DNA of 31,455 nt from Chytridium lagenaria (GCA_025449115.1 JAHLKC010000243.1:1-31455); one strand, 5' to 3'; shown: positions 1-9,134, numbered from the stretch's first letter. Program-made: numbers and translations. The notes: generated by a model from the letters alone, not told the origin.

Positions 1-515
1 CCTTGACCAGAACGATGACTATTTCAGGTCGACGCGGAGGATCATCACCGTCGAACGTAAGATGGAACGCGTGAATGAAGCATGTTTTTCATTAATGCGT
101 CGTTATTCTGGACTTCAAAAATATTCGATAGCCATCTAGCGTCGATCCTTTCGGAAGCTCAGTTAATCCTTATCCGTTCACCGAGATACTTCATCTGTTA
201 ACAGAATGATCAACGAAACTATAATAATCAGATACGCGTTCATCCTCTTCGATATAAGTCGCGGCATGGTTTGGCAGCTCCGAAAAACGCCTTTTTAAGA
301 AATGCACATGACGGCGAAGTTGGTTCTTCGATTGTCGCCTAAATTAAAGAAGTCGTCATGCTCTCGTAGACGTAAATATAGGTATCAACATTTCATCTCA
401 TTATCCAAGCCAAATTCCTGACTTTTGCGCTCCCCACAAACTATACAATCCATGTTCCATTTTTCCAGACTATAATCAGACAAAAAGGAGGAACAGTACT
501 TTAGTAATTACAAAA
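1..515. repeat. Partial duplicate (copy A) of the RPB4 3' region
   Basis: This segment matches 2818-3480 in the same orientation with few differences, starting at the shared stretch ACGATGACTATT and running through GTAAACGTCTAC-type flank sequence to the pyrimidine-rich block near 460. Copy A jumps at about 467 from sequence equal to about 3258 straight to sequence equal to 3431. It therefore lacks the last RPB4 exon and the 80 bp after it, but keeps part of the final RPB4 intron (GACTATAATC onward). The left end is cut by the window edge. It cannot encode Rpb4. Small indels separate the copies, so it is a diverged duplicate rather than an assembly echo. Confidence 0.9.
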
Positions 516-520
516 GAGGA

Positions 521-593
521 TCTCCTTCAAACTGCTGCCTTCTACGTCTCCGACTCCGAACTCCAGAGCAGGTCGAAGTCTTCGAACCCTCAC
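521..593. repeat. 73-bp copy of an exon fragment from 10370-10443
   Basis: The segment starting TCTCCTTCAAACTGCTGCC and ending ACCCTCAC is the same as 10370-10443 except for one missing C. The source lies inside the first exon of the uncharacterised minus-strand gene at 9549-10527. It directly abuts copy A of the RPB4 flank, so two unrelated gene fragments from 3 kb and 10 kb away are joined here. Weak similarity continues for about 20 bp past 593 and then fades. It is not expected to be coding in this position. Confidence 0.9.
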
Positions 594-714
594 GGTAGCA
601 ATCATCATATCCCATCCCTTCACGACACATCTAGATTGGCTACTCGGTCTAATCAATGGACCTCGAAATTAAGGCTTACGTACTTCTTGCGCGAACAATC
701 TAGCATCGATTCAG

Positions 715-756
715 CCTTCAGGTCAGTCAATGTAACCTTCAGGTCAGTCAATGTAA
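715..756. repeat. 21-bp tandem duplication
   Basis: CCTTCAGGTCAGTCAATGTA(A) occurs twice in direct succession without mismatch (715-735 and 736-756). It lies in a stretch with no gene I can support (594-860) and is probably a replication-slippage product. Confidence 0.9.
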
Positions 757-860
757 GAATAAATGCCTATTATATCCGTTATTCAGCTCTGGAGAAAATG
801 GGCTCGCAGGCGGGCTATAAAAGGAGCCCGAAGCGAGACAAAGGAAGAAGAAACACACAC

Positions 861-920
861 TGGCTACCGGGGATTGAACCCGGGCGCTGAAAGCGCAGTG
901 CGGTTAAATTGTGACCAACT
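861..920 (-). pseudogene. tRNA-like remnant (anticodon and T-arm half)
   Basis: On the minus strand 920 to 861 read a recognisable tRNA 3' part. A T-arm has stem CCGGG/CCCGG and loop TTCAATC, followed by TAGCCA. An anticodon-like arm with loop CTTTCAG (possible UUC anticodon, glutamate) precedes it. AGTTGGT at 920-914 looks like a D-loop trace. No matching 5' acceptor strand is visible upstream, the sequence there being AT-rich, and the anticodon stem runs straight into the T-arm without a variable loop. This is a truncated or tRNA-derived sequence, not a working tRNA gene. Confidence 0.55.
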
Positions 921-956
921 AAGAAATAATAAAACAATGGAAAAACAAATTAAAAC

Positions 957-1200
957 AAATTAAACATGAATACATAATAATGTAATAATAGTAATAATGA
1001 GAGAAAAAGTGGGGCGGTGGGCCAGGTAGCCAGGGTGTGAAAAAAAAGGAAAAGAAAAGGAAAAAGATTGAAAACTAAAGAAGCGGAAGAAATGGCGGTA
1101 GCAGGGGTGGATGGTGGGACAAGAGAACTCGCTGCACTTGATGGTGCAGACGAGTTGGATCAAATGAAGAAAACATTCTTCATTTCCTCAACTCGACAAT
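957..1200. other. Gene-free AT- and purine-rich spacer
   Basis: Runs of A and AAG/GGA-rich sequence. I see no coding similarity, intron signals or RNA gene in it. Confidence 0.5.
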
Positions 1201-1253
1201 TACTTTGTGCACCTAATGTCCGACTTTGTCCGGACGTTAGGTAACACAAAGTA
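1201..1253. repeat. Long near-perfect hairpin (inverted repeat)
   Basis: Left arm 1201-1222 (TACTTTGTGCACCTAATGTC...) pairs with right arm 1231-1253 (ending ACACAAAGTA), leaving a loop of about 8 bases (ACTTTGTC). The arms pair over about 22 positions with very few mismatches. It sits about 60 bp beyond the stop codon of the minus-strand nuclease-like gene. It could be a small palindromic element or a footprint of a mobile element; a role in 3'-end formation is possible but unsupported. Confidence 0.8.
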
Positions 1254-1311
1254 CTTGTGGTGAGTAGAGTGAATTCAGGATATTATGAAATCAGAGCCAA
1301 TTTATTTCATA

Positions 1312-2241
1312 TCACTGATGGAGGGAGGCAGTCGAAGAGGCATGGGATGGTGGCGGGGTACAAGCTTCATGGCAGCATTTCACAATGTAATGCACAAAGC
1401 GGTACACAGGCAGCACATTCGATTCATCATAAGAGCGCAACTCCATTACAAATTTATCACTTCGCCACAACATCCCCTGCTGATCGATGAAGATGAACTG
1501 CCATTGCTCTGCATTCGACAGTACCCCCCATACACGCTTGTTTTCCTTGTGAGCATCCACCCGAATCTTGTAAAGAGATGCCGCTTCTGCCACGCATTTC
1601 CAGAGGTCTGTCCCACCGATGCTCACCTTGGCCTCCACAGCGACAAGATGAATATCTCGAGGAAACGAGTTATCAAATATGTCTGTTTCTTTTCCAAAGC
1701 CAATGGTGTAATCAGTTTTACCATTAAGCTTGCGCTTCTTTGCACCGGTTGTTTCCACGACCGTCACTTCCAGCTCCGGAAAGATGCGCAAGGCACCCTT
1801 GAATTCCGGGCGACGGATGATGTCCAGAAGAAACAGATTGAGGAAAAAGCGGCGGCCAGCTTCAGTCATTTGATGAACACCGGTGCTGATCTTTTCAAAT
1901 TCGGCCCCGAATCCAGGCTCAGGGAATACTGTCTCGTCAAGCACATAATTAGACCAGCGTCGATAGGCGGTGTCCACACCCGTGACTGCTTGAATCCAGG
2001 TATTGTCTGCATCCGAGAATGACTTGGACTCGGGTTGTTCATCCTTTTTGATCACTGACATGTAAAACTCCTTGTTTTCTTTGGCTTCAACTAGCTGCTC
2101 GTCGATCTTAGCTAGCTCGGCTTCCTCGTCATCTGAGATAGTTCCCTTCTTGCTCTTCTGAACAAGTGGGGCCCGTTGAGCGATGAGGTTGTCAATTATT
2201 TGGTTCGTAGAGGCAAGGTGCTGAAGAAAAGCGGAATCCAT
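1312..2241 (-). CDS. PD-(D/E)XK nuclease-like protein (Crinkler-type C-terminal fold suspected)
   Basis: An intact single-exon frame of 309 residues from ATG 2241; an in-frame upstream extension to 2397 is low-complexity and unlikely. Residues about 25-65 are charged and predicted coiled coil. The core carries the PD-(D/E)XK arrangement: Asp177 in KTDYTIGFG and Glu203-x-Lys205 in VAVEAKVS. It ends with VWGVLSNAEQWQFIFID (237-253), the segment these nuclease-fold domains commonly show after the active site. Such lone nuclease-fold proteins are frequent, expanded and variable in fungi, some as the C-terminal part of Crinkler-like proteins; no N-terminal LFLAK/signal segment is visible here. It has no frame error, unlike most neighbours, and lies between the duplicated RPB4 flanks, which suggests recent arrival. 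Biochemical activity is inferred from motifs only. Confidence 0.65.
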   Translation of the reverse strand: MDSAFLQHLASTNQIIDNLIAQRAPLVQKSKKGTISDDEEAELAKIDEQLVEAKENKEFYMSVIKKDEQPESKSFSDADNTWIQAVTGVDTAYRRWSNYVLDETVFPEPGFGAEFEKISTGVHQMTEAGRRFFLNLFLLDIIRRPEFKGALRIFPELEVTVVETTGAKKRKLNGKTDYTIGFGKETDIFDNSFPRDIHLVAVEAKVSIGGTDLWKCVAEAASLYKIRVDAHKENKRVWGVLSNAEQWQFIFIDQQGMLWRSDKFVMELRSYDESNVLPVYRFVHYIVKCCHEACTPPPSHASSTASLHQ

Positions 2242-2516
2242 TTTGTTCTTTGATGATGCGAATATATATGTATTTACTTCAACAAGAAAAAGAAATTCAC
2301 TTGCCAAGCATATAAAAAAAAATGGTTGTTTCAAGGTATGTAGAAAAAAAAACGGCCAGCCGTTGTTAGGCTGACGGTCATTGCGGATGGCATGCAATCT
2401 CTTTGATAATAACCAGTAATCAGGACTATCATTGGCATCTCCGCCTTTCTGCCTTTCGCAACTGTGGAAGTGACTCTAAATGCTCTCCCTCAAGCTGCAT
2501 GCCAAGGTTGAAGGGA

Positions 2517-2642
2517 TCAGAAGACAGTTTTATGCGGGATGGTGAGGATCCTGTGGTGGAGCCAGATGTGGTAGGCAGAAAAAAGAAGGATGGATATGCC
2601 GCCGCAGACAGCATTGGTGACTATGCATTCAGTTGATGGCAT
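2517..2642 (-). pseudogene. Truncated first exon of a DUF599 membrane-protein paralogue
   Basis: From ATG 2642 the minus strand encodes 41 residues (MPSTECIVTNAVCGG... ending IPHKTVF) and then stops. It aligns without gaps to the N-terminal part of the DUF599 gene at 4318-5370 (EIVKNVLCGAASIALIG... YPAKTVFGL): Val-Cys-Gly-Gly versus Leu-Cys-Gly-Ala, a hydrophobic helix, Tyr-His-x-Trp-Leu, and Lys-Thr-Val-Phe. Nothing downstream resembles the rest of the family. Identity is modest, so this paralogue is old. Its order relative to copy A mirrors the intact RPB4-DUF599 order. Confidence 0.7.
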
Positions 2643-2817
2643 CGTCGATCAGGTAGGTATATGGATCGTTGTGGGTACTATACACTGGGAAGAAGGTTTG
2701 GCAAGGGATTGACGGGGCGTTGTTGACAACGACGGATGACTGGAGTGTTGGAGGCAACTTGCAAAATAGATTGTCAAAATACAAAAGTGTAAGTGACTAA
2801 CCATGACCTACTGCACT

Positions 2818-3480
2818 GGAACGATGACTATTCAAGGTCGACGCGGTGAAACATCACCGTCGAACGTAAGATGGAACGCGTGAATGAAGCATGTTTTTCA
2901 TTAATGCGTCGTTATTCTGGACTTCAAAAATATTCGATAGCCATCTAGCGTCTTTCGGAAGCTCAGTTAATCCTTATCCGTTCACCGAGATACTTCATCC
3001 GTTAACAGAATGATCAACGAAACTATAATAATCATCCTCTTCGATACAAATCGCGGCATCGTGTGGCGGCTCCGAAAAACGCCTTTTTAAGAAATGCACA
3101 TGACGGCGAAGTTGGTTCTTCGATTGTCGCCAAAAACAGAAGTCGTAATGCTCTCGTAGACGTAAATATAGGTATCAACATTTCATCTCATTATCCAAGC
3201 CAAATTCCTGTCACTCTTGCGCTCCCCACAAACTATACAATCCATGTTCCATTTCTCCACTCTTCGCAAATCCATATCCCGCTTGCCTTCCGAAACTGCT
3301 CGAAAGGAAAAAGAGAGGAAAGGAATATAAATGATCCATCATGCCGCCTGTTGGAATTTTCGAATATTCGACATCTGGTCCAACAAATCCTGTAATTCCT
3401 TATCATTAAGCGAATCAAACCGCTTCGCAAGACTATAATCGGAACAGAAAGAGGAACAGTTTAGTATATACAAAACTTGT
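2818..3480. repeat. Duplicated segment (copy B) including the RPB4 3' end
   Basis: Partner of 1-515. Copy B is complete: it holds the sequence downstream of RPB4, the last RPB4 exon (3339-3432) and part of the last intron. Compared with copy A it contains the extra block of about 170 bp (about 3259-3430) that covers the last exon. 2818-3338 itself holds no gene I can support. Confidence 0.9.
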
Positions 3481-4026
3481 AGAAGAATCATCGTACCTGG
3501 GTATAAGCGCTTTAGCTTCGTCGACAGTTTCACAACACAGGTTGGCAAGTTGTGCCATTTCAAACTGATGAAAGGTGCCTTCCGGAAACAATCTAAGTAT
3601 GGAGGTTAGAAAATGACAGACGAAAGAAAACTCACTGTCTCATTTCCTTGATGGTTTGCTTGTTGTTGAAACGACTAAACCGTTCACAGTAATCCATTGT
3701 CTTTTGCATGACGCTATTCAAACAATACGAAATCAGTTCAGCCATTAAACCAACGCATTTAGATGATGCGGAAAAGAGCTATTTCTGAAGAACTCACTCG
3801 GATGTTGATTCTCGTCCTTCACTCCTGTTCCGCTCTTTTGCAACCTCCAGCAAAACCCGCACCTCCGAAATCAAAAGACACTGGACGTCCTGGAACTCTT
3901 TTATCCCGGTGAGCAATGATGAATGGGCAGTACGGGAGGGGGTTATGGTGTACCATCTCCTAACCGCATCTCCGCAGCATCCTCATCCTCGGCGATGCCT
4001 CGACGGGTCTTCCTTGTACTGCTCAT
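3339..4026 (-). CDS. RPB4: DNA-directed RNA polymerase II subunit Rpb4
   Basis: Spliced from ATG 4026 through four GT-AG introns (first 3898-3953; then near 3800-3720, 3637-3593 and 3495-3433) it gives a clean protein of about 146 residues. Landmarks are DEDAAEMRLGDEFQ, CLLISEVRVLLEV, MDYCERFSRFNNKQTI, FEMAQLANLCCETVDEAKAL and a C-terminal QDLLDQMSNIRKFQ. These match Rpb4 throughout: an N-terminal segment contacting Rpb7 and the C-terminal HRDC-like helical bundle. Rpb4 pairs with Rpb7 to form the stalk of RNA polymerase II in the nucleus. Length is that of a short, animal/chytrid-like Rpb4 without the yeast insertion. No frame errors. The 3' end was copied to 1-515 without the last exon. DUF599 gene lies 290 bp upstream in the same direction. 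Confidence 0.95.
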
Positions 4027-4317
4027 CAGGACGATGAAAAATTATTGACAATTCACAGGCAGCAAAGGTCTAATGGAAACGAAACGTTAAGGCTGTTCGT
4101 ATGGGTAGTTTATATTACGAAATCACTTTGATTCTGAAATAAATAACTTGCCCTTCACAGGTTAAACAGGTACGGGGATAAATGATGAAATGCTCAAAGT
4201 AATGGTAAAACTGTTCCACGGAGAAAAAGCGGTGGAAAAGAGGTCATGAATTGGTGGGGGGGATTTAACCCGTGGTATACGCAGACGAAAAGAATAAAAA
4301 GACATGTAAAAGGAAAT

Positions 4318-5370
4318 TTAATCCGCATGCCGTTGTGGCCCAGCCTCAATTCTTGACATAGAAACCGTTTCTACTGTCTTCGGCAAGGGCTTCACAAGGC
4401 TTGTGACATTAAGGTCAAGCGCCCTCAATGCCAAAACGAGGAGGAAAGAGCCGCCAAGGAGATATAGGGACCCCAAAGATAAACGATAAGAGGGAAGCTG
4501 GAGAAACATGATCGTAGTCCAATTGTTTGGAACCTGGAGCCACGATTGAGAAGATCGGCAACGTGAGAGGGACCCATCATTTCGTATGCTCCTTTGAACT
4601 TATCGTCGGCCACTGAGATGAGGTCTTCTGTGAGTGCGGCTTTTATAAAACATAATTAGACAGGTGAAGGCTATTAATGCGGACTTACTGTTGATGACAA
4701 GGCCGACATGGTTGTAGAATCGTATTGCCTGTGCAAAGCAGAAGAATGCAAAAAAGTAGATCGAGATGACAAGAACCATCTTAAAGACATATGTAAGTTC
4801 CTACTCAACAAAAAAATGATGAATGGGCCAAAGAAATAAGAAGACAGTCTCTATCATGGCTATCCCTCAACCTTTAAGTATTTACAAGCTATGTCTCACC
4901 TTCATTCCAAACAAGGGATCTTCAACAAATGAAAAGTTGGTCGCCAAAGGGTTCTCGGGATTAGTCGTGTCTCTTCTTGACCCGATTGTTCCAAAAAAGG
5001 CCACAAACCCAAAGATGATAAAGACGGAACTTGTAGCGAGGAGGGAAGAGGCCATGATAAAGTTTCTAAGGGATTGAATCGCCAGAATGTCTTGCTTCTT
5101 TTTCATGACAGTGTGGACCCAAACTCGTCTGTGAGTGAGGAAAATGTGAGTTGGGTTCAACATAATTGTAAAGAAAAAGCAGAGGAGTGGTGGCAGCATA
5201 TGTTATCAATTAAGCAGGATGAGATAAAAGACCTTGCTTCGTTGGTGAGTCCAAAGACGGTCTTTGCAGGATACTTGTTGACAATGTAGGTAAGCCATGC
5301 ATGGTAACTTCCAATGAGAGCTATTGACGCAGCTCCGCAGAGTACGTTCTTAACTATCTCTGATGTCCAT
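4318..5370 (-). CDS. DUF599-family multi-pass membrane protein
   Basis: Exons read on the minus strand: N-terminal EIVKNVLCGAASIALIG and SYHAWLTYIVNKYPAKTVFG; then RRVWVHTVMKKKQDILAIQS and LRNFIMASSLLATSSVFIIF; then MVLVISIYFFAFFCFAQAIR, FYNHVGLVIN; then a C-terminal part with LLNRGSRFQTIGLRS and LLVLALRALDL. Introns include 5129-5232, a second ending at GTTGAGTAG near 4800 and a third near 4680-4650. The Arg-x-Trp, Leu-Arg-Asn-x-Ile-Met-Ala-Ser and Phe-x-Phe-Phe-Cys-Phe-Ala-x-x-x-Arg-x-Tyr-Asn pattern is typical of DUF599 (PF04654), predicted to have four membrane helices; function unknown. One frame change lies in the last exon. Start is uncertain: ATG 5370 fits the paralogue fragment if one base is in excess, ATG 5385 is next, and the frame stays open to ATG 5582 through TC-rich leader sequence. 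Confidence 0.78.
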
Positions 5371-5678
5371 TGGTTTACTGGCCATTGTGAGGGAGCAGTG
5401 CGATCAGTGATGAGGTGAGGGAGGATGATAGTGGATTGGAAGAGCAAGACGATGAGGATGTGGTGATGAGGATGTGTTATAGTGTGAAGGCAACTTGTTT
5501 TTCTTCTTCCATCTCCGAACACCGTCAGGGTAAATTCCTGTAAAGATTTGTCGTGCTTTCTTTCCGAGTTGTTCCGGTCCAATCAAACACTTTTTTACAG
5601 TTGGAAAAAAATCAAACTTTGAAAATAACGCACCAACCTGTTACAAAAAGAATAATAAAAAAGATCGAAAATCAGCTA

Positions 5679-5766
5679 CAGTGCTTGCCACGGTGCCACC
5701 TAAAGTCGACAACATTGAAAATTTTTTTATTAAGTAACAAATCGGGTTCTCACCCGAAATATTACA
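5679..5766 (+). repeat. Left terminal inverted repeat
   Basis: Outer 40 bp match the right end strongly; the inner part is AT-rich and matches in patches (CCCGAAATAT). Starts directly after TA. Confidence 0.75.
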
Positions 5767-6067
5767 TCATGATTGAAAAATATTCTCTGTTCAAAAGATG
5801 CAACTGACTGAGACCTTTCTAGCGCACAAAGAATATTTTTAAAATGTTGCCTGTAGGCGAGATATTACCAAAATAATTTTATAATTAAATTGTCAGGCCA
5901 AAATTATGGCACTTTTTAAAAAATGATGGCACTGACATGATTAGGGTGTCATTCGAAGCGTATTCGCAAAGCGAGGCGACCGCAAGCGTTCCTGTGGTTG
6001 GTTCGCATATCAGACTGGTTAGTAAAAGCGATCGAGATGATAAATAAAAAAATTTATTGCTTCCCAC

Positions 6068-6564
6068 TTAATTTGACCCCGTTTGATACATTCGCAATAT
6101 ATACACCATGCCGCGTTGTCTAAGGACGCTAGATGAGCGAAGGTTTCTCACCAAGCAAGCGCGCCTGTTGTCCCACAGCCCATCAGTGTTGACATGGTCC
6201 TTGTAAAGCATCCCAATGGTGCACCCCACATGCCCATCGTCGTCCAATATTGGCACTTCACACACGGAAGAAATCCACCTTCGTTGTCCTGATAGAAGGA
6301 CGACTCAAAGAGAACCGCTTGCATCATGCGGAGGTATTTTCCACAGCCATCGTAATGAATCTCGAAGGTCCTGCCGGCATTCGTTGCATGGAGACCAACA
6401 ACTAAGACCTTCGCGTATATCCTGTTCTCCATGTTGGAACTCATCGAGTCCATGCACTCTTCCTTCATCATCGCAAAAAACTTGTGTGTAACAGCATGAA
6501 AAATTTCTTTTATTTTGAGAAATTCTTTCACAGACAAAGTCAAAAACGCATTGTAATTAAGCAA
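6068..6564 (-). pseudogene. Unidentified reading frame inside the TIR element
   Basis: From ATG 6564 a frame of about 100 residues (with FHAVTHKFFAMMKEE, RIYAKVLVVGLHATNAG, FEIHYDGCGKYLRMM) runs to FLPCV and then continues better in a neighbouring frame (CEVPILDDDGHVGCTIGM, DGLWDNRRACLV) to the stop at 6068. The composition and the join near 6260 look like one broken protein. I do not recognise a transposase or any other family in it. It may be a remnant of the element's own gene or of a captured host gene. Confidence 0.35.
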
Positions 6565-6759
6565 AATTATTAATTGAGAGGCTTAAAGAAAAACTAAATG
6601 AACCAAAATGCTTGAAATATCATCCTCATTAACAATATCGAAAAAAAAAATTTGAAAAACATTTTTTTAACACCCCAAAAAGTTTGGCACTTTTGAAATT
6701 TTAAGGAGTTTATCCTAAACGTATATTAAGTTATTAACCCTATCTGTATTAAGAATAGG

Positions 6760-6818
6760 GGGTCAAAAACCGATATTTCGGGCATTTTAACATTGTCGAC
6801 TTTAGGTGGCAGGCACTG
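6760..6818 (-). repeat. Right terminal inverted repeat
   Basis: Reverse complement of the left end; ends ...GGCAGGCACTG directly before TA. The core AGTCGAC palindrome is kept in both ends. Confidence 0.75.
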
Positions 6819-7027
6819 TATATTCAAGATTAAAAATATTTGACAGATGGACTTTTCAGAAAAAAATATTGTGGAGTGATAAAAGCAGGAAGCTGGTATT
6901 ATTTCTAAGTTCTACAGAACAGATACAGGGGTAGGGGTGTTCACGGCGAATGTGGTAAGGGATATAAAGTGCAAGGCAAAGGAAAGAGGATATAAAAACA
7001 AGAGGAAAAAAAGACGTTATAAACAAA
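6819..7027. other. Short spacer between the TIR element and the F-box gene
   Basis: AT-rich, no gene seen. It is the 3' flank of the minus-strand F-box gene. Confidence 0.5.
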
Positions 7028-9134
7028 TCATCGAGAGACAGTCGGCGAGTCTTGCATGCAGTCAAGGATTCTCAACATATCCGTGCCTCGAAGACTAATC
7101 TGTGGCCGAGGTTCCTCCCAGCTAGCGCAAGAAACTCCCACCCATGCCAAACATCCAATCAAACTTGCAACAGTTGTGGTGTTTTCAAACATCCGACCAA
7201 CGTAATCCGTCAACCCAGCGGCCTTTAATCGACATTTGATCCCAACCCCTGTCATAGCAAGCATGAGCTCCTCGAAATATTTCATTTCGTTCACCGAAAA
7301 ACATCCATCCAAGATAATATCAGAGAGCAAACGATGCGTTTCAACCACCCTTGAAACGGTTCGAACCATTGTCGGCGAAACCTCGAAATCAAGATGAAGC
7401 GAGGAACAGAAAGGAGATCGATGAAGAAGTTTGGAGATATCCTTTTCAAAAAGTTCCAGCTTCTTCGAAATTCTCTGCTCGACAATGTTTTCAATCTCGT
7501 CATCTAAAGAGTCTCCAATTGGTTAAACTCAGAGACTTCAATAAACGTTGGGGCTTGAAGAGTAATTTTCTTTAAAAGCGTGGCTGACGGTAAAATGGCG
7601 CTTATTTTTGACAGCACCGTGGCGATTCCAGGCACGTTAGGGCCAATATGCAAATGCTCAAGCGAGTGGAGACGAGAGTCGTGTGATACATCAAAGTCGT
7701 CCAAACCCAAGTTGGAAAGCTTGAGCACCTTCAGGGAATTGTTATTCCCCAAAAGTAACGGTGAGAGTACATTTCGCCAAGATATCGGTGGACGAATAAT
7801 TGTAGGATATTCTCCATCCTCAAAGTTCAGGCGATCTGAAAGCTCAAAAGTCTCCAAAGTTGAAGCTGATGAGGATAGCAGTTCACGAAATTTGGTGAAA
7901 ACATCCATGTTCGCATCGGAATGGTCCTTCGACAAGCTCAACCCCAACATACAGTCCTTGATTATAAGGCTTTTCAAAGAACCAAGAGTCCTCAACCGAA
8001 GCTCCGATAAAGAAGCTGAAGAAATGAGACCGTAACATCTCTCGATATAAAGGTGTGAAAGGTTCACTGATGACCAAAACAATGACTGTAACATGTCTGT
8101 CCCAAATTTGACGGCTTCCAAAGTATTAACACCTTCCTGAGCCACATGAACATTCCTCAGAACGAGGCTTTTCAAAAACTTCAACGAAGAAGATGGACTC
8201 AAAACGTTCTGAAGTAGGCCCTCCGATCTCAAACACAACGGGTATATTGGATGGTCTCTCCACGGAAGCGATACTTCAACATTCTTTACTTTTCCGTTCG
8301 GGCAAAGCTTTCCACGATGGGTAAAACATCACCTGTTGACTAAAGTATTATATCAGTATAAATTCAAGGGGAATGAGCCTTACTAAAAGGGTATTTGGTA
8401 TATCAAAATTCAACTTTAGAGTGTGAAGGCTCAAGAGATGCCTACTCCAAATCCCACAATCAACAAGAGCGCGCGTGAACAACATTTAAGTCTTTCTGAC
8501 GTCCCGTTAAGTTAGCCGTCCACTCGTCCTCGCCGAGCTTGCCTGCCCATATTACGGACAGGTCAAAAGAGAGTAAGGTGTGGCCGCGAACGCCAACATC
8601 CGGTGGAGCATGAAAGACCAAAAGCCAATATATTCCGGTCCACGCGCGTCAAGTTGCATCATAAGAGACTCATAATCGAACAAAAGTGTGACATCCTTTA
8701 TCATACGTATGGTAGGCGATAGAAATGCGTTTTTGGCTCGATTTTGCGCGATACTTTTCCGTTGTTGCATGTATATCTGCTCAAGCAAACATCCAGGTGC
8801 CAATATCTCAAACGTCCAGGGCAGCCGAAGAGGATTTCAATAAGGCGAATGTCCTTTGAAAGGTTGTACCCAATGCCACCTTCCTCCATCTAATTTAGAG
8901 TCAGAAAGAGTAAAGCACATATCCAGTCTCACATCAATGGCACGGCTACGAAGCCCACGTAGTGTTGATAAGCGCGCATTGCAAAAGGCTCGCAGAACCA
9001 TGTGAAGTTTGAGCTTCAAAGAGCCCCAACTGGTCTCTTGATGGGGAGCTATGCGGGTGTGGCCGCAGGACATCGCTCTCGTATGAAGCAAGCAAGTTCA
9101 AGATGGTGTGAAGAATCTCCTCTGGGAATCTCAT
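7028..9134 (-). CDS. F-box / leucine-rich repeat-like protein
   Basis: One long gene read from ATG 9134. The N-terminus MRFPEEILHTILNLLASYES followed by SLLQCALINTTW is an F-box-like motif (Pro-Glu-Glu-Ile-x-x-x-Ile-x-x-x-Leu, then Cys-x-x-x-x-x-x-Trp). The middle gives FWSFMLHRMLAF and SVIWAGKLGEDEWTANLTG, and the longest clean block (8238-7504) has spaced leucine motifs such as LKSLVLRNVHV, LSHLYIERCYGL, LKSLIIKDC, LKVLKLSNLGLDDF and LEHLHIGP, consistent with irregular leucine-rich repeats. It ends with an acidic/coiled segment (DDEIENIVEQRISKKLELFE) and stops at 7028. One intron lies near 8385-8337. About five single-base frame changes interrupt it, e.g. in CTCTTTAG near 7507. F-box proteins select substrates for SCF ubiquitin ligases; this substrate is unknown. 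Confidence 0.7.

Larger units (their letters stand above)
5679..6818. mobile_element. 1.14-kb DNA transposon with Tc1/mariner-type ends
   Basis: The two ends are inverted copies: left CAGTGCTTGCCACGGTGCCA then CCTAAAGTCGACAACATTG; right, in reverse complement, CAGTGCCTGCCACCTAAAGT then CGACAATGTTAAAAT. The dinucleotide TA flanks both outer ends (5677-5678, 6819-6820), and the CAGTGC start is characteristic of Tc1/mariner/pogo elements that insert at TA. Further inside, CCCGAAATAT recurs inverted at about 5753 and 6769. The left end has an extra 8 bp. No DD(E/D) transposase is recognisable inside; instead there is an unidentified reading frame. It is therefore likely non-autonomous or decayed. 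Confidence 0.75.

Noticed and set aside
1201..1260. Hairpin as a Helitron 3' end, given captured gene fragments nearby
   Set aside because: The sequence after the hairpin does not give a CTRR end on either strand, and no Rep/helicase gene is present.
1285..2022. Long plus-strand open frame opposite the nuclease-like gene
   Set aside because: It mirrors the minus-strand gene; only the minus frame has conserved motifs and amphipathic, globular composition.
4240..4290. Possible second tRNA remnant: minus strand reads ACGGGTTAAATCCC followed by CCCACCA
   Set aside because: The T-loop deviates from TTC, no anticodon or D-arm is recognisable upstream, and the G run makes chance likely.
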